A stretch of 64,000 nucleotides of DNA from an uncultured Thermoproteales archaeon (GTDB lineage Archaea > Thermoproteota > Thermoprotei > Thermoproteales > Thermoproteaceae): assembly GCA_938027595.1 (NCBI GenBank), contig CALJAK010000008.1, positions 62,001 through 126,000 on the forward strand. The letters are read 5' to 3'. Each line of letters begins with the position of its first letter. The stretch's first letter is position 1. Shown piece after piece: positions 6,743 through 14,226 of this stretch. The position numbers were made by a program, and so were the translations under genes. Under the pieces are notes generated by a model. The model saw only the letters and a list, made by a program, of their open reading frames with translations, was not told the origin of the DNA and searched no databases.

Positions 6743-7306
6743 CTAACAGCCGCCATCTCCCTCTTTGGCGAGAGCAATTATATAGAGGCGGTGGGTGCTG
6801 TTTAGGTAGTAGAGCAATAGGAACTCTCCGCCTTTTATATAAGCGTTGGTGTAGTTAAGCCATGTGTTCGCGTCTATTTGTATGGAAATCCACTCGTCGA
6901 AATATATGTCCGCCTCTTCTCTATTCGCCGTTTTCTCCATGGCAAACATCAGATCGCCGTCGTGATATACATAAAGCCCGGTCTCGTTAGTCGCGACGTG
7001 TATGGGGCTGTTTTGAATCATTTCCCTAATCGATTGCGCAATGGTTAACATTTCCCTCACTTCATCGCCAGGTATGAGCGGTCTGTCGACAACGTGTATT
7101 CTTCTTTGGGTGATATATGCAGTGTGGAAAAGGTCGTATCTAGCTTGCGCCGAGATGGGTACGTCGAGTAGAGAAAACGTGGCGAACATTTTTGAGAAGT
7201 AGTTAGCTGCCCAAGCGCTGTCAATTGTCCAATCGCTGTCGTCCGCGCCGTATGCAATCGCAGCTAGTAACAATATGGCTAGCAGACCTACCCACTTTGG
7301 CTTCAT
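6743..7306 (-). CDS. Secreted or membrane-anchored protein, unknown function
   Basis: This 187-residue protein begins with a clear signal peptide or anchor (MKPKWVGLLAILLLAAIAYG, likely cleavage near residue 20) and is otherwise soluble with N-glycosylation sequons such as NETG, NYTN and NSTH. I see no family motif. An AT box (tttaaag on this strand, about 7321-7331) supports the ATG at 7306. It is followed by a small membrane protein gene at 6406-6705, and the two may act together at the cell surface. Confidence 0.68.
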   Translation of the reverse strand: MKPKWVGLLAILLLAAIAYGADDSDWTIDSAWAANYFSKMFATFSLLDVPISAQARYDLFHTAYITQRRIHVVDRPLIPGDEVREMLTIAQSIREMIQNSPIHVATNETGLYVYHDGDLMFAMEKTANREEADIYFDEWISIQIDANTWLNYTNAYIKGGEFLLLYYLNSTHRLYIIALAKEGDGGC

Positions 7307-7353
7307 GTAGTGAGTTTTTTCTTTAAAACTTTTACGCAGTATTAGGGTGGGAA

Positions 7354-7438
7354 AGCCCCGGCCGGGATTCGAACCCGGGACCTCCTCATTTGGCTTTCTT
7401 TACCAGTGAGGCGCTCCACCAGGCTGAGCTACCGGGGC
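7354..7438 (-). tRNA. tRNA-Thr(GGT) with a very short intron
   Basis: Read on the minus strand, GCCCCGG (7438-7432) pairs with CCGGGGC (7361-7355), and the discriminator is T as usual for archaeal tRNA-Thr. The anticodon stem CCTCA/TGAGG encloses CTGGTA, an 11-nt intron (7390-7400) and A, so the intron is at the canonical 37/38 site; the anticodon GGT is at 7402-7404. D arm, variable loop AGGTC and T arm CCGGG-TTCGAAT-CCCGG are normal. Its first ten bases also encode the last codons and TAG of the upstream same-strand gene. No CCA is encoded. Confidence 0.92.
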
Positions 7439-8040
7439 TTTTCTACTTTTTCTCTGTTTTTTAAAGTTTTTAATTTGTGATATACGTCGGCCCACCCCTC
7501 GTTCAGGAGTTTTGTATATGCGTTGTCTAAATCTATACTTTCTGTAACTAGCGATATATACCGCGTAATCCATAGAGCTAGTTCTCTCTTCTCTTCTGTA
7601 GTTAGATGGCGCCATGTCTCTGTTGCAAACTCTACGGGGTTTAGCGGATAAGCGCCGCATATTACGTCGTTGTATTTCGGGATTTTGCCAATTGCGATGG
7701 CGGGTTTTGGCGTTTCTGCAGACCCCCTAGCGAAATGTCTATCCCACTCTTGTATGTCTATCTTTCCGTAGACTTTGGCTTTTATCACTAGAGCGGCTAA
7801 CTTCACTGCCGTTTTTGTCTCTAACGCGCCGTAGCATCGCCAGTCTGCTTTTATTTCGTGTACGAGGTAGAGGAGGGGCTCTAGGTATTTCTCCAGAGGG
7901 CCTAAGTCCACGGGCTCTCTCTCGCACACTTGGGGGGGCAGGTGGAGCCAGAGTTTTTTAACTCTCTCCACAACTGCAGCTGCGAAGTCTACACACGCTT
8001 CTACTCCAGCTCTAGTGAGAGAGGTGACGGCTGCGAACAT
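7429..8040 (-). CDS. Conserved-looking helical protein, unknown function
   Basis: This 203-residue, mainly alpha-helical soluble protein has no motif I recognise. There is a loosely repeated pattern of helices with EEKRELALWITRYISL and LLNEGWADVYHKLKTL near the C-terminus; a HEPN-like or PaREP-like origin is possible but unproven. It overlaps the gene before it by 29 bp, and its stop codon TAG is bases 8-10 of tRNA-Thr on the same strand. This suggests one transcript RidA - 8012 gene - this gene - tRNA, from which tRNA processing would cut off the mRNA end. Confidence 0.7.
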   Translation of the reverse strand: MFAAVTSLTRAGVEACVDFAAAVVERVKKLWLHLPPQVCEREPVDLGPLEKYLEPLLYLVHEIKADWRCYGALETKTAVKLAALVIKAKVYGKIDIQEWDRHFARGSAETPKPAIAIGKIPKYNDVICGAYPLNPVEFATETWRHLTTEEKRELALWITRYISLVTESIDLDNAYTKLLNEGWADVYHKLKTLKNREKVEKPR

Positions 8041-8266
8041 TTATTTGTGGGGCGAGGTCTGCGAAATCCGGATACACCCATACTTCTTCAGCTTCTGAGA
8101 TGAAGAGGAGCGCTAGTGTTTTGTCCTCCACGTGGATTTGAATTCCGTTTTTGATTTCTTCTGGGTCTATCTCTGTGTATCTATCTATATGTATGGCGTT
8201 GTGTTTGATTGCTTCTCTGAGGCCCTCCCGCCCCCCGCCGAGGATCAGAACCCGGTTCTTCTTCAC
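8012..8266 (-). CDS. Small protein of unknown function
   Basis: This 84-residue protein starts with GTG at 8266. The N-terminus NRVLILGGGREGLREAI resembles a nucleotide-binding loop (GGGREG), but the protein is too short for a full Rossmann domain. The rest alternates charged and hydrophobic residues (IQIHVEDKTLALLFISEAEE). It lies 22 bp downstream of the RidA gene and overlaps the next gene by 29 bp, so it is almost certainly in that operon. No family assigned. Confidence 0.6.
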   Translation of the reverse strand: MKKNRVLILGGGREGLREAIKHNAIHIDRYTEIDPEEIKNGIQIHVEDKTLALLFISEAEEVWVYPDFADLAPQINVRSRHLSH

Positions 8267-8288
8267 CCCTCAGCGCTGCGAGTCTTCT

Positions 8289-8666
8289 TCACTTAGTGGC
8301 GATGGCTGCGATTTCTATGAGGACGTCTTTCGGCAGCCTCGCCGCTTGTATAGTCACTCTAGCCGGCGGTTTGTCTCTGAAGTACTCTCCATACACTTCG
8401 TTGTATTGGGGGAAGAGGTTCAAGTCTGTCAAGAATACGAAACACATCACTACGTCGTTTAGAGTGTAGCCGGCGGCCTCTAGTATGGCTTTCACGTTTT
8501 CTAGAACTTGTCGAGTCTGTTCTCTAATGCCTCCTCTCACCACTTCCCCAGTCTTGGGGTCCACTGGTATCTGGCCGGAAATGAAGAGGAACCCCCCGGA
8601 TTTGACTGCCTGCGAGTAGGGGCCAATGGGCGCCGGCGCTGACTCTGTGTACACCACCTCCCTCAC
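8289..8666 (-). CDS. ridA: RidA-family imine/enamine deaminase
   Basis: This 125-residue protein is a full-length RidA (YjgF/YER057c/UK114), a trimer that hydrolyses reactive enamines and imines released by PLP enzymes. Diagnostic are [15 protein letters not shown] near the N-terminus, [15 protein letters not shown], the helix [17 protein letters not shown] and the substrate-binding arginine in [13 protein letters not shown] near residue 103. The GTG at 8666 is chosen from the AT box at 8682-8695; extension upstream runs through the divergent gene. First gene of a probable operon reaching tRNA-Thr. Confidence 0.95.
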   Translation of the reverse strand: MREVVYTESAPAPIGPYSQAVKSGGFLFISGQIPVDPKTGEVVRGGIREQTRQVLENVKAILEAAGYTLNDVVMCFVFLTDLNLFPQYNEVYGEYFRDKPPARVTIQAARLPKDVLIEIAAIATK

Positions 8667-8681
8667 GGAGGAGAGAGAGTT

Positions 8682-8695
8682 TTTATTTATATAGT
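8682..8695. promoter_or_regulatory. AT box shared by ridA and the divergent hydrolase
   Basis: The sequence TTTATTTATATAG sits between the starts at 8666 (-) and 8707 (+), roughly 12-29 bp from each. No second AT box is present in the gap. Confidence 0.5.
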
Positions 8696-8706
8696 TTGAC
8701 GTGGGT

Positions 8707-9312
8707 ATGGTCCCAACTTCTGTGAAAGTCCCCCAAGTGGCGGTGGTGGACAAAGTCTCTCTGCCGGCGGGGAGAAGCGCCGTTGTGGTTGTAGATATGC
8801 AAAACGATTTTGCCCACGAGCGGGGAAAGTTGTACAGCCCCACCGCCCGTGAAGTCATACCCAAGATCGCTGGGCTTTTAGAGAGAGCGAGAGCGCGGGG
8901 GGTTAGAGTGATTTATACGCAAGACACTCATTACGAAGACGACCCAGTGGAGTTCCCCATTTGGGGTCCACATGTGGTTAGAGGTAGTTGGGGGTGGGAG
9001 ATTGTAGATGAGTTGAAACCGAAGAGAGGAGATGTGGTGATTGAGAAGATGAGATACGACGCTTTCTTCGGCACTCCGCTAGATCACGTCTTGCGTATGT
9101 ACAACATCCAACACTTAGTGGTGACGGGGACTGTGGCTAACATATGCGTCCTCCACACGGTGGCTAGCGCCAGGCTTAGGCTTTACGACGTGATTGTGCC
9201 CATAGACGCCGTGGCTGCTTTGAATGAATTCGACTACGCGGCTGCACTGCGGCAGATGGATTTCCTCTATAGAGTGACTCTAACCAAGACGGAGGGCGTG
9301 GAGTTTGCGTGA
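8707..9312 (+). CDS. Cysteine hydrolase of the nicotinamidase/isochorismatase family
   Basis: This 201-residue protein shows the catalytic triad of the family: Asp in [15 protein letters not shown] (about residue 31), Lys in [14 protein letters not shown] (about 115) and Cys in [14 protein letters not shown] (about 149). The F-x-x-T after the lysine and the metal-site histidine in [10 protein letters not shown] fit nicotinamidase, which makes nicotinate from nicotinamide for NAD salvage. NAPRTase, the next enzyme, is at 27738. The start could also be GTG at 8701. It is divergent from ridA and shares its promoter gap. Confidence 0.88.
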   Translation: MVPTSVKVPQVAVVDKVSLPAGRSAVVVVDMQNDFAHERGKLYSPTAREVIPKIAGLLERARARGVRVIYTQDTHYEDDPVEFPIWGPHVVRGSWGWEIVDELKPKRGDVVIEKMRYDAFFGTPLDHVLRMYNIQHLVVTGTVANICVLHTVASARLRLYDVIVPIDAVAALNEFDYAAALRQMDFLYRVTLTKTEGVEFA

Positions 9313-9330
9313 CGGGCGCTGGGTGGCGGT

Positions 9331-10317
9331 TTAGCAGAGCCTCCCCGCAATGATGTGACTGTACAACCCGCCTTGGTATATCACTCTCTTGAATATGATT
9401 TCGCCCCCCACTTGACTCTGGAACGTCTTGTGGCGTGGCGTGATAACTACATAAGTGGCGCAACCTCTGGCGAGAGCTCTCATGGCTTCCCCCAGCAGTC
9501 TGTAGAGCTTCCCCACTCTACTGGGTATTCTAAAGCCGTAGGGTGGGTTGAATATATATCTGTCGCAGATTGGACGTAGGACTTTCTGTATTTTTGTAGA
9601 GTCGAACCAGAGTAAGTCGACTTGGGGATACGCCGCTGTGTTTTTAGCTGCCCCCCTCACGTGACGTAGCGAAATGTCTATGCATAGGTATCGGGCGTTT
9701 GGCTGTAGCTCCGCTGCTTCTATCACCACAGTGCCGCCGCCGCAAGTCAAGTCGCACACCGTCTCGCCGGGTTTCGGCTTGGCTAAACGCGCCATGGCGT
9801 GCGCCACTATGGGGTTTAGGCTGGCGTAGTGTTCGTACATCCGCCACTTTCTACTCTTGAGACTCTTCTTCTCTACGGTGATCCAAACGGCGACTTGGTT
9901 CTCCACGACGTCTACGTTTATCTCTACGTCTGGGTCTACCAAAGCCACGGTGTAGCCCCCAGCCTTTAGCCACTTGCCCACTTCTCTCTCTACGTCTCGA
10001 GATGTGAAGTCATGTACGCCCACCCGCTCGGTGCGTATGGCGGCGGTTGTGTTTTTCGTGAGGTACTTGGCGGCTTGTTGAATTGCCTCTCGAGCTAAAG
10101 CCACCACTTCCTCTAGCGTCTCCGCGCGGCCGCCCCCCAGATATATGCCGAATTTCTCGGCGGTTTTCAAGCCGGACAGCTGGGCTGGCTCCACGTCTAC
10201 CTCCGCCACAACTCTACCCGACATGTAACGTCCCTGGGCGCATCTCGTGGGGAGGTGCGTCAGTTCCTCTATTACGAAGTCCTCCAAGCCCGGCACTGTG
10301 GTGATTAAGTATTTCAC
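9331..10317 (-). CDS. THUMP-domain tRNA (guanine-N2) methyltransferase, Trm14/Trm11-like
   Basis: This 328-residue protein has an N-terminal THUMP region (VPGLEDFVIEELTHL to about residue 155) and a C-terminal Rossmann methyltransferase. Motif I is CDLTCGGGTVVIEAA (about residue 200) and motif IV is FNPPYG (about 258), the N/D-PPY signature of amino-group methylation. The block NPIVAHAMARLAKP just before motif I is typical of Trm11/Trm14 tRNA m2G enzymes. The GTG start at 10317 fits the AT box at 10331-10344. It converges with the cysteine hydrolase with an 18-bp gap. Confidence 0.9.
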   Translation of the reverse strand: MKYLITTVPGLEDFVIEELTHLPTRCAQGRYMSGRVVAEVDVEPAQLSGLKTAEKFGIYLGGGRAETLEEVVALAREAIQQAAKYLTKNTTAAIRTERVGVHDFTSRDVEREVGKWLKAGGYTVALVDPDVEINVDVVENQVAVWITVEKKSLKSRKWRMYEHYASLNPIVAHAMARLAKPKPGETVCDLTCGGGTVVIEAAELQPNARYLCIDISLRHVRGAAKNTAAYPQVDLLWFDSTKIQKVLRPICDRYIFNPPYGFRIPSRVGKLYRLLGEAMRALARGCATYVVITPRHKTFQSQVGGEIIFKRVIYQGGLYSHIIAGRLC

Positions 10318-10330
10318 TACCGTGGCGGAG

Positions 10331-10344
10331 TTTAAAGATATATA
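10331..10344. promoter_or_regulatory. AT box shared by THUMP methyltransferase and PINA genes
   Basis: TTTAAAGATATATA lies 14-27 bp from the GTG at 10317 (-) and 21-34 bp from the GTG at 10365 (+). It is the only AT box in the 47-bp gap. Confidence 0.5.
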
Positions 10345-10364
10345 CCTTGACAAAGTGTCTCTCG

Positions 10365-11915
10365 GTGGATAAATACGTGGCGGACAGCTCGGTGGTTTTG
10401 GACGGCTCGTTGAAAGAAGCCATCGTCTCCGGCAAGTTGAGAGGCACTCTCTTCCTCATGTCGGAGATGGTGGAGCACTTTGCTTCTCTAGCCCGCGTGG
10501 GCGACGGCGTTGGGTTGATCGCGATGGAGGAATTTAGAGACGTCTACAACACGGTAGAGAAGCTGGGCCTCTCGGACTTTCTAAAAATTGAAGTAGTGTC
10601 CGTGGGGAGGAGGATAGAGCCCGGCGAGTTGGATCTCCATGTTAGGAAATTCGCCAGAGACAACGGCTGCGTTTACGTCACTAGCGACAGTCTAGCTAGA
10701 GACGTCGCTTTGGCGCTGGGTTTGGAGGTGCTCTACTTGGGTAAGACTAGAGACGTCCTCGCCATAGAGAAATTCTTCCAGCGAGACGTCATGTCTATCC
10801 ACTTAAAGGAGGGGCTCCCCCCCTTCGGCAAAGTGGGGAGGCCGGGGAGTTGGAAGTTTGTACAACTGTCGGCTGACCCCCTCACGCGGAAGCAGTTAGA
10901 GACCATCGTCAGAGAGCTAGTGGCGGAGGCCTCCCGCCCCGGCTCTGGGGGGAGGATTGAGATAAGGAGGCCGCACTCTCTCATTATACAGCACAGGGAG
11001 TATAGAGTGGTGGTTGTCTTCCCGCCGGTGTCTGAGCGGTTGGAAGTCACCGCGGTGAAGCCCATAGTGAAGAAGAAACTTGAGGACTACGGCTTGGATC
11101 CCCGGGTTGTGGAGCGGTTGGAGAAGAGCGCCGAGGGTATACTCATCGCCGGCCCGCCGGGGGCTGGGAAAACTACCTTCGCCCAGGCTTTGGCTGAGTT
11201 TTACCTCGGCAGAGGCAAGATTGTGAAAACCGTGGAGTCCCCCCGGGACATGTCTCTCAGTCCCCCAATAACGCAGTTGTCTAAAAACATAGCCACCTCC
11301 GAGGAGATACACGACCTCTTGCTCTTGACTAGGCCGGATTACACTATCTTCGACGAGATGCGCGACACGGCCGATTTCCAACTCTACGTAGACCTCAGAT
11401 TAGCTGGCGTGGGGATGGCTGGCGTTGTGCACGCCACTTCGCCAATTGACGCAGTGCAGAGATTCATAAGGAGAGTAGAACTCGGCATGATACCATCGAT
11501 CATAGACACCGTGGTGTTTATGAAAGACGGCGAGGTGAAGAAGATATATGCCCTCTCCATGGTGGTGAAAGTGCCGGCTGGCATGAGAGAGGAAGACCTC
11601 GCCCGCCCGGTCATACTAGTGAAAGACTTCCTAACGGGCGAGGTGGAGTACGAAATTTACGTCTTTGGCGAGGAGACTTTCGTAGTGCCAGTGAAACGCG
11701 AAGAGCGGCCGGTGGGTAGAAAGACGTACACAATGGTTATCTCTGCCCTCAAGCGCTACGTGCCGCCGAGTGAGATTAGGCTAGAGGAGCGAGACGGCGT
11801 TATTGTAGTGAAAGTGCCCGAAGAATACCTAGCTGTGGTGATGTCTAGAGGTGTCTCCAAGCTAGAAAAACTACGGCGGAAGTTGTCTATGGAATTCCGC
11901 ATAGAGCCGAGGTAG
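10365..11915 (+). CDS. pina: PINA: PIN-ATPase-KH protein
   Basis: This 516-residue protein has the archaeal PINA architecture: an N-terminal PIN domain (YVADSSVVLDGSL, about residues 4-130, with acidic residues in TSDSLARDVA), a PilT/VirB11-type ATPase (Walker A IAGPPGAGKTTFAQ at about 264, YTIFDEMRDTADF as Walker B) and a short C-terminal KH-like segment. Sulfolobus PINA is a hexameric ATPase that promotes Holliday-junction branch migration with Hjc and Hjm. The GTG at 10365 is chosen by distance to the AT box. It overlaps the next gene by one base. Confidence 0.93.
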   Translation: MDKYVADSSVVLDGSLKEAIVSGKLRGTLFLMSEMVEHFASLARVGDGVGLIAMEEFRDVYNTVEKLGLSDFLKIEVVSVGRRIEPGELDLHVRKFARDNGCVYVTSDSLARDVALALGLEVLYLGKTRDVLAIEKFFQRDVMSIHLKEGLPPFGKVGRPGSWKFVQLSADPLTRKQLETIVRELVAEASRPGSGGRIEIRRPHSLIIQHREYRVVVVFPPVSERLEVTAVKPIVKKKLEDYGLDPRVVERLEKSAEGILIAGPPGAGKTTFAQALAEFYLGRGKIVKTVESPRDMSLSPPITQLSKNIATSEEIHDLLLLTRPDYTIFDEMRDTADFQLYVDLRLAGVGMAGVVHATSPIDAVQRFIRRVELGMIPSIIDTVVFMKDGEVKKIYALSMVVKVPAGMREEDLARPVILVKDFLTGEVEYEIYVFGEETFVVPVKREERPVGRKTYTMVISALKRYVPPSEIRLEERDGVIVVKVPEEYLAVVMSRGVSKLEKLRRKLSMEFRIEPR

Positions 11916-12658
11916 TGCAAACCGCCGTAGCTAAATACTACGACGCGATTGCCCCCCACTACCGCTACAAGTATTTAACTACCGACTACTACCGGCGTCT
12001 CTACGTCAAGTTGGGGGCCGTGTTGGACAGATACATAAAGCCAGGCATGCGCGTCCTAGACGTGGGCGCCGGCGTTGGGTTCTGGACTCTCTACATGAAG
12101 TCTAGGGGGGCGCGGGTGGTGGCTCTAGACATATCTCAAAAGTCACTAGAGACGTGTAAATGCGGCGACAAAGTAGTTGCCGACGCCGGCCGTCTGCCGA
12201 GCCGCAGAGCTTTCGACGCAGTGACGGCTTTGGGTAGTGTCTACAATCACGCAGATTTAGAGGCGGCGGTGGCGGCCGCCGCTGGCGTTGTCAAACGTGG
12301 GGGGCTCCTCATCGCCGATGTGGACAACGCTCTCTGTCTAGACATGTTGTACGAATTTTTGATTTTCCAGGGGGTCTCTAAGTTGTTCAATGCGCTTAGG
12401 CGGGGAGTGGTGCGGGGGTCTTGGGAGTCTATAGACGGCGAGGTGCCTTTCAATTACTACACATATTTCTACGTAAAGTCTACTCTACATAGGCACGGGT
12501 TTAGGCCGGTGGCTTCCTTCCCCATATACCTCCTGCCCCCCCTCCCCACTAGGTTTCTACAGAAGAGGTTTAGACTGGGGTTTTTCGAAAAGTTTGACTT
12601 AGTTAAGTTTCTAACTCCCCTCGCCACCACAGTGGTGTACGTAGCCGCTAGAGTTTGA
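11915..12658 (+). CDS. Class I SAM-dependent methyltransferase
   Basis: This 247-residue protein shows a UbiE/Coq5-like fold: motif I MRVLDVGAGVGFWTLYM (about residue 44), acidic motif II VVALDISQKSLE (about 69) and a motif III-like KRGGLLIADVDN (about 125). The C-terminal half is longer and hydrophobic-aromatic, so substrate identity (small molecule, lipid or protein) cannot be read. The GTG start shares a base with the PINA stop (TAGTG), so it is translationally coupled. Its 3' end overlaps the convergent RNase Z by 11 bp. Confidence 0.85.
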   Translation: MQTAVAKYYDAIAPHYRYKYLTTDYYRRLYVKLGAVLDRYIKPGMRVLDVGAGVGFWTLYMKSRGARVVALDISQKSLETCKCGDKVVADAGRLPSRRAFDAVTALGSVYNHADLEAAVAAAAGVVKRGGLLIADVDNALCLDMLYEFLIFQGVSKLFNALRRGVVRGSWESIDGEVPFNYYTYFYVKSTLHRHGFRPVASFPIYLLPPLPTRFLQKRFRLGFFEKFDLVKFLTPLATTVVYVAARV

Positions 12659-13502
12659 CGAGGATTGTTTCGAAATCCTCCGGCACGTATACGTGTGGAG
12701 GTGGCTCCACCGCCGCGAGTCTGCGGTGTTTACTCTTGTCCACGTACCTAGCGCTGACGTGCGTCAATATCAACACCTCGGCTCTCAGAGCTCTGGCGGC
12801 TTCCAGAGCGTCCGCCACGGTGGAGTGCCCCTCTTCGTGGACTTTCTCCACATCTACGTCGTCGGCGAAGGTGGCTTCATGTATCAACACGTCTACTCTC
12901 TCCACGTCTCTCCACATTTGTGGACAGGGGGCAGTGTCGCCGGTGTACAACAGACGCCTCACGCGTCTGCCGCCCTCTGACACTTCTTCCGGCGTTATGA
13001 CTCTCCCCCCAACCTCCACCGGCCGCCCCTTGATCAACTCTGTGAGTGCCCACTTAGGCAAGTCTCTCGCTTTGTCTATCAGTTTGTACCCCAAATCCCA
13101 CTGGAAGAGCCACCCACATGAATCTACCGTGTGGCACACCTCTACGCATTTGATTTCCATGCGACCCGCGCTGGCGCTGTCCGCCACGGGCACCCCCAGC
13201 TTAGCCAAGACCTCGTGCATTGACTTGGGGGCTAAGATTTCTATCTTTCCCCCCAGGAATTTGTTAGTGATTACGAGCCCGGGGAGGCCCAGCAAGTGGT
13301 CTTCGTGGCTGTGTGTAATTGCCACTAGCTTTATGGAGGCGGGGGAAACGCCGAACTGCAGTAGTCTGTACTGACATCCCTCCCCGGCGTCTAGCAACAC
13401 GCGGTTCCCGAGCCAATCCTCTAGATATATAGCCGGCAGCATTCTGTCTCCCCTCGGCACAGCTCCGCCGGTGCCTAAAAACGTCAACTTGAGTAGAGGC
13501 AC
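12648..13502 (-). CDS. rnz: Ribonuclease Z (tRNA 3' processing)
   Basis: This 284-residue protein is a short-form tRNase Z of the metallo-beta-lactamase superfamily, which removes tRNA 3' trailers. Motifs: FLGTGGAVPRGDRMLP at the N-terminus, the zinc motif THSHEDHLLG (about residue 60), an aspartate in LLYTGDTAPCPQ (about 190), the HEATF motif (about 212), and ILTHVSARY near the C-terminus. Length is slightly under the usual 300. Several tRNA genes here lack encoded CCA, so trailer removal and CCA addition are needed. Start GTG at 13502. Confidence 0.96.
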   Translation of the reverse strand: MPLLKLTFLGTGGAVPRGDRMLPAIYLEDWLGNRVLLDAGEGCQYRLLQFGVSPASIKLVAITHSHEDHLLGLPGLVITNKFLGGKIEILAPKSMHEVLAKLGVPVADSASAGRMEIKCVEVCHTVDSCGWLFQWDLGYKLIDKARDLPKWALTELIKGRPVEVGGRVITPEEVSEGGRRVRRLLYTGDTAPCPQMWRDVERVDVLIHEATFADDVDVEKVHEEGHSTVADALEAARALRAEVLILTHVSARYVDKSKHRRLAAVEPPPHVYVPEDFETILVKL

Positions 13503-13506
13503 AAAC

Positions 13507-14196
13507 CTAGAGGGGGGGATATATTAACTTGTAGAGTTCTACAATTTCTCCGAGAGTAAGTTGGTAAACTCGCTTCTCGCCGTGCCCCAGCCCCAACCGC
13601 CGTAGTGTTTTCCTCCTCGCCGAGAAGAGCCAAGCGGTGAATTTCTGAAATTTGCCAAAGTCGTCTACGCAGGGGGGGTGGGGAGTGAGGCGTACTACTG
13701 CGGAATATACACGTGGCGGTGGCGCGAAAACGCGTGGTGGTAAATGGCGCAGAATTTCCACGTCGTAGTGACACTGCACAGCTACTGTGAGTCTCCCGTA
13801 GTTGGGTGACCCAGCTTCCGCGGTGAGTCTCTCAGCTACTTCTCTCTGGATAGTAACCACCGCCGGTAGTCTACGCGCTGCCAGCTTCAACAACAGTGGC
13901 GAGGTGATGGAGTACGGCACGTTAGACACGAAGTAATCCACGGCTGGCCACTCTACTTCAAGAGCGTCGCCCTCCAACACAATTACGTTTGGCGGCGCCG
14001 TGTTTTTCAACAACGCGGCGAGGCGTTTGTCTAACTCAATGGCGTATATCAACTTGGCGCGTCTCGCCAGCGGTATTGTTAGCGCCCCCAAGCCGGGCCC
14101 CACTTCCAACAGGCGGAGGTCTGGGGGTATTTGTTCCGCAATGTACTCCGCCACTTTTCTGTCACGTAAGAAATGCTGCCCCCACCGCCTCCTCAC
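13507..14196 (-). CDS. rsmA: 16S rRNA adenine dimethyltransferase KsgA/RsmA (Dim1)
   Basis: This 229-residue protein dimethylates two adjacent adenines near the 3' end of 16S rRNA. It opens with RWGQHFLRDRKVAEYIAEQ, has motif I LLEVGPGLGALTIPLA (about residue 37), motif IV SNVPYSITSPLLL (about 100), and the C-terminal PRVFAPPPRVYSAVVRL block. It is shorter than bacterial KsgA, as usual in this lineage. The GTG at 14196 fits an AT box at about 14215-14226, which overlaps the divergent gatE start. RNase Z follows after 4 bp and is probably co-transcribed. Confidence 0.95.
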   Translation of the reverse strand: MRRRWGQHFLRDRKVAEYIAEQIPPDLRLLEVGPGLGALTIPLARRAKLIYAIELDKRLAALLKNTAPPNVIVLEGDALEVEWPAVDYFVSNVPYSITSPLLLKLAARRLPAVVTIQREVAERLTAEAGSPNYGRLTVAVQCHYDVEILRHLPPRVFAPPPRVYSAVVRLTPHPPCVDDFGKFQKFTAWLFSARRKTLRRLGLGHGEKRVYQLTLGEIVELYKLIYPPL

Positions 14197-14197
14197 G

Positions 14198-14226
14198 GAT
14201 TTATATATCTCTCTCTTTTTAATTTT
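14198..14226. promoter_or_regulatory. Two crossed, opposing promoters
   Basis: The starts at 14196 (-, rsmA) and 14227 (+, gatE) are only 30 bp apart. For gatE the AT box is GATTTATATAT at 14198-14208. For rsmA it is the A/T block at 14215-14226, reading AAAATTAAAAAG on its own strand. Each box lies beside the other gene's start codon, so the two transcription complexes should exclude each other. Confidence 0.5.

Noticed and set aside
12655-13374. 239-residue plus-strand frame opposite RNase Z
   Set aside because: RNase Z has complete catalytic motifs on the other strand; the frame is its shadow, Ser/Thr-rich as expected for antisense of this codon usage.
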